From: JABMOV01 sp964654545
GTDB taxonomy: Bacteria; Fidelibacterota; Marinisomatia; Marinisomatales; JABMOV01
Assembly (NCBI GenBank): GCA_964654545.1
Contig: CAZZIU010000008.1
Coordinates: forward strand, 1-64,000
Length of the DNA: 64,000 nt
Direction: 5' to 3'
In this document: positions 18,336-26,600 of the stretch, piece by piece
Position numbering within the stretch: the first letter of the stretch is position 1
Layout: every line of letters starts with the position of its first letter
The notes under the pieces: model-generated
The model's database searches: none
What the model saw: the letters and a program-made list of their open reading frames with translations, nothing else
What the model was told of the DNA's origin: nothing
Position numbers and translations under genes: made by a program

Positions 18336-20154
18336 ACATTTTCTGTTTCCTGTAGTTTTTGTCTCGGTTTTTGTTATAAATCTACTCCATTCCCAGTTCA
18401 CGCTTTCAGGTATACATTCGGTCCGGTATGGCGAGGATAAAAATGGATTTTTCTTCTCAGAAAATCTATTGGATATCAATGCCTACTGGAAAAATTTTGG
18501 TAGTTGGTTTGAATTTGAATACAGTCGACCACCTGAGATTGGACGTAGCTATAACGGATTGCGGAAATTCCGACTTAATTACTCGCATGGTCCCATTGAG
18601 ATAGTCTTTGGTGATATATATCAAATATGGGGATGGGGACTTATATTAAATCAAATAGATGACCAGTCAATAGATATGGATAACGGAACTCGAGGTCTAT
18701 TGCTCAGCTATTCAAATGATTATTCTGAGACCAAAATATTAACCGGGTTATCAAAGATTTGGAAATTATCCAATGAAGTGAGTGATTTTAATGACAGAGT
18801 ACCGAATTATTACACCAACCATTTGACATTTGGGGTTGATGAATCCGTTAATTGGCAGGGTATTGATCTTGGATTGACATATTTTCAATCGAATGAAACA
18901 CATTTTCTTGGTTGGATGTTAAATGATTCGCTAAACCTTACTCACAGGTTCCATGGAATACGGTCTGGTTATTACTATTCGTTTTTTGATGTGTATGTAG
19001 AATACTATGACAAACGGACTATGCTCTTTGACATGTTTACCCAATCCGATACATTGTATTCCAAAGGCAGTGGTTTTTATGGGAATATCAATCTTTATTT
19101 TCGCGATTGGAGTGTCACACTAGAATACAAAAAGACCGATCAATTGCGACTAAGCCCGGACATCAGAGGAAATTTTGTTGCAAATTATGGTGGTTATACA
19201 GATTTTCAAAATCCACCAACTGCCTACAAGGAACAGACATCTATATTGCTGACCAGGTTGACCCATCAGGTTGATCCAAACAATGAGCGTGGTTATCATA
19301 TTGAAATGGTTGGGCCGATTTTACGAGATTTTTTAACATTTGATTTCTCCTATTCTGCTGCAAGTAGAAATCAGGAATGGCTCATTGGTTTTCAGGACAC
19401 TTTAACATACTACAATACAATTTATAATTACCAAAGTTTACCCGGGATGGCTCCCACAAATGCATTATCCTCAAATCCATATGAGGAGTATTATGGTGAA
19501 TTCACTGCTTCATTTATGGAGCATGCAGTTTCTCTTAAAATTGGTTTTGACAAGCTGTGGGATGTATCAGATTATAACGGGTATTATGGCATGCTGGATT
19601 CCAGTTTGAGCTTCGGGGGTGACATTCTTACTAAAGTGGAGAATGTTACTTATAGGAGAGCAATTACAATTCCAACTGAGCTGTCCATAGTACTATCGGA
19701 CGACTGGAGTATTGAAATTCAATACGATGCACAACAATTGATGGCAGGTGAAAAAACATATTATATATCCGATGTTTTTAATACTTCAACCTACAAAAGT
19801 GATTTTCTAAATGAAAATTACAACAATATAAAATATCAGAATTCTCGTTATTTTTCTATGAATATCAATAGATCACCATCATTGGGTTTTGTACTCTCTG
19901 TGGATGGAAGTGATATTGTAAAAGATCCCCAATATAAAAACGTTTTAAATCCGTTAGAAAAATATTTTGATAAATATATGGATATGAATACAAAATGGTT
20001 AAGTATGGAATTATTGTACAATATCAACAGTGCGACACAACTAAGATTGTTTTATGGATCCATTCGCGGTGGACTTGTATGTAGCAATGGCATTTGCAGG
20101 TACGTCCAACCATTCAACGATGGATTTATGTTTACATTAAATTCCATTTTTTAG
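18325..20154 (+). CDS. DUF6029-like outer-membrane beta-barrel protein
   Basis: The 609-residue protein has a signal peptide ending near L-L-H-S-Q and then alternating, Tyr/Trp/Phe-rich strands throughout, the pattern of a large outer-membrane barrel. The early stretch (F-F-F-S-E-N-L-L-D, F-G-D-I-Y-Q-I-W-G-W-G-L-I-L) resembles DUF6029-type proteins of Bacteroidetes relatives. It overlaps the TlpA gene by 11 nt and precedes the Omp28-like gene by 73 nt. It may serve as a porin or as the outer-membrane partner of the surface redox protein; that role is inferred only from context. Confidence 0.75.
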   Translation: MKNKHFLFPVVFVSVFVINLLHSQFTLSGIHSVRYGEDKNGFFFSENLLDINAYWKNFGSWFEFEYSRPPEIGRSYNGLRKFRLNYSHGPIEIVFGDIYQIWGWGLILNQIDDQSIDMDNGTRGLLLSYSNDYSETKILTGLSKIWKLSNEVSDFNDRVPNYYTNHLTFGVDESVNWQGIDLGLTYFQSNETHFLGWMLNDSLNLTHRFHGIRSGYYYSFFDVYVEYYDKRTMLFDMFTQSDTLYSKGSGFYGNINLYFRDWSVTLEYKKTDQLRLSPDIRGNFVANYGGYTDFQNPPTAYKEQTSILLTRLTHQVDPNNERGYHIEMVGPILRDFLTFDFSYSAASRNQEWLIGFQDTLTYYNTIYNYQSLPGMAPTNALSSNPYEEYYGEFTASFMEHAVSLKIGFDKLWDVSDYNGYYGMLDSSLSFGGDILTKVENVTYRRAITIPTELSIVLSDDWSIEIQYDAQQLMAGEKTYYISDVFNTSTYKSDFLNENYNNIKYQNSRYFSMNINRSPSLGFVLSVDGSDIVKDPQYKNVLNPLEKYFDKYMDMNTKWLSMELLYNINSATQLRLFYGSIRGGLVCSNGICRYVQPFNDGFMFTLNSIF

Positions 20155-20227
20155 TCGTTGTATTTAATTAAATATTGAAATATTTTGTTCTTGTCTGATC
20201 TTCAATAAAATCATCATAAAGGTGTAC

Positions 20228-22012
20228 ATGATGAAAAAATTAAATGCAATTGCATTTATCCCAATGGTTTTCTCGGTAGTGATTTCCCAAGCTCTGCCAA
20301 CTACGAAATCAATTGATGAACTAAAACAAGTCGTTGAGTATGCGGCTCGAAACGATTACCGTGTTTTAGTCGAAGAATTTACCGGTTTTCTCTGACCATA
20401 TTGTCCAAGCGCAAGTTTTGCGATAGAAGCAATGTTAGAAGAATTTCCTGAAACTCTTTATGCTTTAGCTTGGCATAATTCAAATTACAGTCCAGGTGGG
20501 TCTGATTTGCCCATCCCAGAATACGGTTCTAGAGGATCTTTATACGGCGTTGGTGGTATCCCACACTGCCAATGGCAAGGAGTTCAGGAAACAGTTGGCG
20601 GATACCCCAATGGAAATTGGACCCCAATGTATAACTCATTTATCCCTATTTATAATACCTATATCGTTAACCCAATGGATTACGATATTTTACTTTATGG
20701 CGGTGTAGATGGATCCACTGTATCATGGAATGTCCAAATTACCCGTAATGATAATGCTTCAGATGGAAGTGTTACTGCATATGTATTCGTATGGGAGGAT
20801 TCCATATCCGGATACTGGTCCGGAGCATCCCAAAATGGTATAAGCCAATTTGTTGTCAGGGATCAGTTGGATCAACAAACATATACATTTACAAATTCTG
20901 GTGATACCGAATCAATGGAAGGTTCGTTTGAAATTTTAGGAAATTGGACACAGGATATGTTAGGGATAACAGTTGTAGTCCAAAATACATCCGACCATAA
21001 GGTAATCGGTGTTACAAAATCGAACCTTGACGGTTTGGTCATTGACACGGATGAAGACGGTGTTTTCAATTTTGAAGATAATTGTCCCGATGATTTTAAT
21101 CCGGATCAGGGTGATATTGATTTAGATGGCATAGGGGATGTTTGTGATGCATGTGACAATGCCAATGTTTATGTAGTTGGAAATGTAACTGGTGACGTGT
21201 ACAATAACGCACCAATTATAGATATTTATGATGTGCTGCTACTGGTTGATCTGGTTTTAGAAAATGATTATCCGGGTTGTACAATTGAATCAGCCAACTT
21301 CAATGGTGATAATTTTATTAATGTATTGGATATTGTTCAACTTGCACAATATGTGATGGGATACAATGGTAATAGAACCGCAACTTCCTCAGGAAATGTG
21401 AAAGTTTCAGTTGTTTCACATGATGGAATTATGGCATCAGAAATATCCATTTCTTCTGATGAATTTATTGCTGGAATCCAATTTGAAATCCCATTTGGTG
21501 AGTCGGTGGCAAATAGTTTGGATCACATATCTTTACCCGATGGATGGATTTTAAATTATGCAGTTGATGAAAATATCATTCGTGTACTGGCAGTAGATAT
21601 ATCAGGTTCCAATAGCCAGAATTCACTGGAATTTAGCATGAATGAATTCTCAGGATTTTCCTCCATTATCGTGAGCGATAGAAATGGAGGAAGCATTCCG
21701 GTTGTAATTGACGCATTTGAGCAACCAGCGGAAATCGGAATACCAGTTAGTGCAACATTACAGGACTTATATCCGAATCCATTTAATCCGCAAGTAAATG
21801 TTCCCTTCACACTACCCTTTCAAATGGATGTACGTATATCTGTGTACAATGTGAATGGCCAATTGGTGGACGTGTTACTTGACCAATCTGAGATGGTAAG
21901 TGGAGCACACAGAATTTCCTGGGATGCAACCCATCATGCATCTGGAGTTTATTTTATTCGAATTCAGACACCGCAGGGGATTGATACACGAAAGGCATTC
22001 TTACTGAAATAG
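20228..22012 (+). CDS. Omp28-like surface protein, candidate selenoprotein (in-frame TGA at U-P-Y-C)
   Basis: From the ATG at 20228 (AAAGGTG just upstream) the frame encodes 594 residues if the TGA at 20393-20395 is read through. The order is a signal peptide (1-24); an Omp28/thioredoxin-like domain with V-L-V-E-E-F-T-G-F-L-[TGA]-P-Y-C-P at 46-60; a thrombospondin type 3 Asp-rich stretch (about 272-315); a dockerin-like calcium pair (about 318-385); a beta domain; and a YPNPFNP sorting domain (about 514-594). The TGA is codon 56, exactly where the first Cys of the Omp28 CxxC is expected. A SECIS-like hairpin follows. A product starting at the ATG at 20432 would lack both signal peptide and active site. 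Sec is strongly suspected but unproven; a nonsense mutation is the alternative. Confidence 0.8.
20401..20432 (+). promoter_or_regulatory. Candidate bacterial SECIS element
   Basis: A 5-bp stem CGCAA (20410-20414)/TTGCG (20418-20422) closes a 3-nt loop GTT, with a supporting TTG/CAA pair at 20401-20403 and 20430-20432. The loop begins 19 nt after the TGA and its first base is G. That matches the general bacterial SECIS description (stem-loop just after UGA, G among the first loop bases, about 16-37 nt spacing). The E. coli fdhF element has similar spacing. The short stem makes chance formation possible. Confidence 0.6.
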
Positions 22013-22038
22013 AATGTTGCTTCGGTATTTGAATTAAA

Positions 22039-22068
22039 AGTCTCACTAAATCAAGTGGGACTTTTTTT
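22039..22068 (+). terminator. Rho-independent terminator after the Omp28-like gene
   Basis: AGTCTCAC (22039-22046) pairs with GTGGGACT (22055-22062), including one G-U, and is followed by a run of seven T. It closes the redox operon and confirms that the Omp28-like frame ends at 22012. Confidence 0.85.
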
Positions 22069-22138
22069 ATTGTATAAAGCATTGGATGACTTTCACAGAG
22101 TGCAGTAAATTCGCCGCGCTTTTTCAAAGTTATTGTAG

Positions 22139-22384
22139 TTCATATGCACCCGTAGCTTCCCGATAAATCGGGACAGGCAATTTCGCTACGGGACTTGGTA
22201 TTACGAATCTCGTAATTCGTAATTGAAAACTGGTAATTGAAAATTGGTAATTGATAATTGATTCATATGCACCCGTAGCTTCCCGATAAATCGGGACAGG
22301 CAATTTCGCTACGGGACTTGGTATTACGAATCTCGTAATTCGTAATTGAAAACTGGTAATTGAAAATTGGTAATTGATAATTGA
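22139..22384 (+). repeat. Two tandem copies of a 123-bp unit derived from the 5' end of tRNA-Arg
   Basis: The unit at 22139-22261 is repeated exactly at 22262-22384. Each copy starts with the same 19 bases that begin the real tRNA-Arg region at 22385. It then departs into a hairpin: CCCGTAGC (22149-22156) pairs with GCTACGGG (22185-22192), with TCCCGAT/ATCGGGA nested inside. An AT-rich tail follows, with TACGAAT/ATTCGTA and short GGTAATTGA-like steps. The truncated tRNA heads cannot fold as tRNAs. The rest of 22069-22138 shows nothing recognisable. Confidence 0.9.
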
Positions 22385-22391
22385 TTCATAT

Positions 22392-22465
22392 GCACCCGTA
22401 GCTCAATTGGATAGAGCGTCTGGCTACGGACCAGAAGGCTGAGGGTTCGAGTCCTTCCGGGTGTA
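22392..22465 (+). tRNA. tRNA-Arg (anticodon ACG)
   Basis: Acceptor GCACCCG/CGGGTGT (first pair G-U), anticodon stem TCTGG/CCAGA and loop CTACGGA give anticodon ACG, a substrate for TadA A34-to-I editing (tadA is at 32604). Discriminator is A and CCA is not encoded. Confidence 0.95.
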
Positions 22466-22471
22466 CTTATT

Positions 22472-22542
22472 TGGGGAATCGTCTAATGGTAGGACACCAG
22501 GTTCTGGCCCTGGCAGTCGGGGTTCGAATCCCTGTTCCCCAG
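22472..22542 (+). tRNA. tRNA-Gln (anticodon CTG)
   Basis: Acceptor TGGGGAA/TTCCCCA with the U1-A72 pair typical of tRNA-Gln, anticodon stem CCAGG/CCTGG and loop TTCTGGC give CTG. It lies 6 nt after tRNA-Arg. Discriminator is G. Confidence 0.95.
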
Positions 22543-22557
22543 CAAAATCGCCAATTT

Positions 22558-22632
22558 GGCCCGTTCGTCTAGTGGTTAGGACGCCGCCCTCTCAAGGCAG
22601 TAACACGGGTTCAACTCCCGTACGGGCTACCA
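22558..22632 (+). tRNA. tRNA-Glu (anticodon CTC)
   Basis: Acceptor GGCCCGT/ACGGGCT, loop CTCTCAA and anticodon CTC. The 3' CCA is encoded at 22630-22632, unlike the neighbouring tRNAs. The anticodon stem CCGCC/GGCAG has one C-A mismatch. Confidence 0.92.
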
Positions 22633-22748
22633 TTCCGTTTTCACTTTATTAGATCAATTACTTTTTAGCTAAATTCACCTGTTAAATGATCTGGCTAAGT
22701 AACCTAATTTGCAATATGTTAAGCTGGTCAAACCATGTGGAATAGAGG

Positions 22749-22780
22749 TTGCATAGTATCGACGGACACGTGTATATTTG
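22749..22780 (+). promoter_or_regulatory. Possible Bacteroidetes-type promoter
   Basis: TTG at 22749-22751 and TATATTTG at 22773-22780 are separated by 21 bp, close to the TTTG/TAnnTTTG promoter of Bacteroidetes. It sits 40 nt upstream of the acidic protein gene in the tRNA-free part of the gap (22633-22820). The match is by eye and short, so it is tentative. Confidence 0.35.
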
Positions 22781-22820
22781 ACGAAGAAGTCTTTTAATCG
22801 AGGTAAGGGGTTAAAAATCG

Positions 22821-23657
22821 ATGGTCAGGCACAATTGTGACACCATTTTTCCAAAACGTGTGTTTGCGTGGAATTCTTCGATTCCTCGCAGGCTGATTTA
22901 CGTCCTGTTAAGTATCTTATTACTTTCCTTTGTATTTCCGCAAACGACTGATGAAGAAGAAGACCCGGAGCAAGTGTTCTGGGGTGAAGGCGAAGAGTAT
23001 GATGATGAATATTTTGAGGATGACACTCTTGGGTACGAAGATTATTTCGACGAGGAAGAATACACAGAAGACGATGAATATTATGAAGATGAATACTACG
23101 ATGATGAATTTGCAGATACTTCCTATTATGAAGATGAATACTACGATGATGAATACTATGATGATGAGGAATTGTCTGAAGAGGAACTTGCAGACTTTGC
23201 TGAAAGCAAGGGATTTACTGTATCCTTAACTGGCGCATCTCCCGGTTATGTGAATCAGACTATTATGACTTACAATTCCACCGTTGATTACCGGGTAAGT
23301 TTAGAATTTCCATTACTACTGCAGATCTCTGTATTAAAATTTCGAGTAGGTTTTGAATTTGCCACCTATTCCTTTTCAAACGGGTTACCCGAGGGTGGCG
23401 AAATTACAAATAATACCTTTAGTGGATTTTTATCCTTTCCAGCAGGACCCGGACAAGTAAAAGTTGGTGCGGGAACTGGTGGTGGTTTTCTTGGGTATTT
23501 TGCCGAAACCAGCTATGGATTTGCATTGGGAAACAAAGTCGAATTAAGAGCGGGAATTCGATCCACAACTGTAACACAGGCTGTCAATACTAAGAATGTA
23601 AATTTGGGTAATATCAGCTGGATGGATGGATTAATTACTCTGGGATTATCATTGTAA
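22821..23657 (+). CDS. Secreted Asp/Glu/Tyr-rich protein with C-terminal beta-barrel-like domain
   Basis: This 278-residue protein has a membrane or signal segment at about residues 24-40 (R-L-I-Y-V-L-L-S-I-L-L-L-S-F). Residues 44-125 are an extremely acidic low-complexity block with repeats such as Y-Y-E-D-E-Y-Y-D-D-E. Residues 135-278 are beta-rich and resemble an outer-membrane barrel ending in ...L-G-L-S-L. The upstream ATG gives a long basic n-region; a later start is possible. It lies 4 nt before the giant Calx-beta gene, so the two are probably co-expressed. The acidic block could bind Ca2+ or other cations, consistent with the Ca2+-type domains next door. Family unknown. Confidence 0.8.
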   Translation: MVRHNCDTIFPKRVFAWNSSIPRRLIYVLLSILLLSFVFPQTTDEEEDPEQVFWGEGEEYDDEYFEDDTLGYEDYFDEEEYTEDDEYYEDEYYDDEFADTSYYEDEYYDDEYYDDEELSEEELADFAESKGFTVSLTGASPGYVNQTIMTYNSTVDYRVSLEFPLLLQISVLKFRVGFEFATYSFSNGLPEGGEITNNTFSGFLSFPAGPGQVKVGAGTGGGFLGYFAETSYGFALGNKVELRAGIRSTTVTQAVNTKNVNLGNISWMDGLITLGLSL

Positions 23658-23661
23658 AGCA

Positions 23662-26600
23662 ATGAGAGCTGATTTTCTCTTGAAGAAGTATATTTTTTTT
23701 ATAATTGCGTTGGTTGGTCTACATACCACTTTATTTGGTTTTGCAACTGTTTCATTTAATGCCGGTGCCACTTCAACCCAAACTGAAAGTGCAGGGACCG
23801 TAACATTTGATCTAACAGTGACCGGGTACGATGGTGATTTTAACATTGCTGTCACAAAATTAAATGCCAGTACTGCGAGCTCTATTGATGCCTCAAGCCC
23901 CTCAACCTCATCAATATCCGTTACCGGTAATGGAACCTATTCATTTAATGTTACGATTTATCAGGATACTCGTTATGAAGAAAGCGAAGATTATGAAGTA
24001 CAGATAACCGGTATATTTACCGGTAATGGTGATTCACACACGATGACTATTACAGACGATGACGCAGCACCTGTAATGCAATTTTCTGCATCTTCCGGAA
24101 CCGATACGGAGGATACGGGAACCCACGTGATAACCGTATCCTTGGATGCAGCATCAGAACGATCAACACTACCAGCATTTACTATTTCAATTGATGCCAC
24201 TTCAACCATGGTTGTGGGAGACGATTACTCTAGTTTAAGTCCAACTACCTATTCCTTCTCATCGGGAAGTACAACGAAACAGTTCAGTATCAGTATTACT
24301 GATGATGCAATGCATGAAGATTCGGAAACAATCGTTTTCAATATAACCACGAATGATGTTCAGTATGCCACTCTTGGGGACAATATACAATACACCTTAA
24401 CCGTCTCAGATAACGATGATGTACCCACTATACAGTTCAATAGCTCAAGTTCATCGGCATCCGAGGGTAATTCAGGAACATCTTCCAAAACTGTTGCAGT
24501 AGATCTTTCAGCCGCTTCCGGTGTGGATGCAAGTTGTTCCTATTCTGTATCGGGAACAAGTGCTGGTCAAGGTCAGGATCATGATTTGGGGTCAGGAACC
24601 GTAACTATCTCTGCCAGTAATCTCTCTGCAAATATCTCATTTAATTTGACGGGCGATACTAGTTATGAAAATGACGAAACAATCATAGTAACCTTCTCAT
24701 CGCCTACAAACTGTAGTATCGGTACAACTGATGAACACATCTATACAATAACTAATGATGATTCACCGCCGACAATCGAATTCCAAGATGCTTCAACCAC
24801 TGACAGTGAAGCAACAACAAGCAACAACATTACCGTTAAGATCACAGGTACAACCGAATTAAGTTCCTCTGTTGATTATGCTATTACCGGGACTGCCACT
24901 GGTGGGGGTGTTGACTATACATTAAGTGCTGGTACTGTAACATTGACTGCCGGGAACAATACCACAGAGAATATTCCAATTACCATAATAAACGATGAAC
25001 TTTATGAGAATCAGGAAACGGTGATATTGACAATTTCTAATCCAACAAATTCGACATTAGGTACCCAACTAACGCATACCTACTATATTACCAATGATGA
25101 TTCTCAACCAAGCATCGGATTTTCAGCAACCAGTTCAAATGAGAGTGAGAGCAATACGAATGTCGACATAACCATACTATTGGATCCCATATCAGGGTTG
25201 GCAAGTACGGTAGATTACGCAATTGCCGGTACAGGTACCGCCGATGAAGGTGCCGGAAACGATTATATATTTACTCCAAATACGGCCACTATTGCAGCAG
25301 GCCAGAATTCCACAACAATTAGTTTTACGGTGAACAATGATGGTACCGATGAAACCGATGAAACGATTGATTTTGTCTTATCCAATCCAACCAATGCATC
25401 GCTGGGGACCAGCGCACATACCTACACCATTAATGATAATGATGATGCTCCATCGGTTGGGTTTGCCTCATCTGGGACCAGCGGATCAGAAGCATCCACT
25501 TCCGTTTTGATTCCTGTTATTCTATCCGTGTCGTCGGAATTGACAGTCACCATTGATTATTCGGTTTCCGGTTCATCCACAGCGATGGGTGATGGAGTGG
25601 ACTATACACTTGCTAATGCTAATGGTACCCTAACCTTTACGGCTGGAGACACGCTGGAAAATATTTCACTGACTATTGTTAATGATTCTAAATATGAAAA
25701 TTCTGAAAGCATTGTAATTTTCCTCTCAGGCGCATCAAACGCCACACTAGGTGGTATAAGTGAGTATGCCTATACAATCACCAATGACGATAACAAACCA
25801 AGCGTTGGGTTCAGCTCAGCAACTGGTTCAGGATATGAAGACGCACCACCGGCTTCTATTGGGGTAGAATTGACAGCGGTTTCCGGTCTAGATGTCACAG
25901 TCGACTACAGTGTTACCGGAGGTACTGCCTTGGGAGGTGGATCGGATTATACGTTGCTTAATGGTACCTTTAGTATTCCAGCGGGAGATCTATCAGCCAC
26001 CACTTCAATATCATTTGTTAATGATCAGGCTGATGAAGACAGTGAAACTATAGTGGTTCTACTATCAAATGTGTCGTCATCAACAGCGACCATTAATGCT
26101 AGTGCAGATGAGTTTACGTATACAATTTATGATGACGATGACCCTCCATCAATTGGGTTTTCATCCAGTACCGCATCCACGACTGAAACGGATGCGAATG
26201 TGAATGTGAATATTCCTGTTATTCTGTCAAATCGTTCTGGAAAAGACATTGGTTTTTCCTACTCTGCTACCGATAATGAGGCTGAGGGGTCCGGTACGGA
26301 TTATACATTTGTTTCAGGCAGTGATACCTTTTCAGCAGGCGATTCACTAATCAACCTGGTTGTAAATATTACCGGCGATGTTATTGATGAAAGCGCTGAA
26401 AGTTTTGATGTCGTACTTGTTAGGGATGACGCTAATTCTCAAGAAGGTACTATGTCCATTACTGTTACCATTAATGACAATGATCCCACACCCACCATTT
26501 CATTTAATCAGCTAAGTAAATCTTCACCTGAAAGTACGGCAAACCCAACAATTGGTCTTTCTATCACGGCTGTATCAGGATTGGATATCTCTGTTAATTA

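Noticed and set aside
20432..22012. The Omp28-like gene starting at the ATG at 20432 as a normal short gene.
   Set aside because: It would drop the signal peptide and half the active site. The upstream ATG has a Shine-Dalgarno, a signal peptide and continuous homologous sequence up to the TGA.
22139..22384. A CRISPR array or two extra tRNA-Arg genes.
   Set aside because: Only two adjacent copies without spacers, and each copy has just the first bases of the tRNA, so it cannot form a cloverleaf.
22930..23229. An alternative plus frame rich in Met and Lys over the acidic gene.
   Set aside because: It is the out-of-frame reading of the GAT/GAA-rich repeat block and lacks any start-site support.
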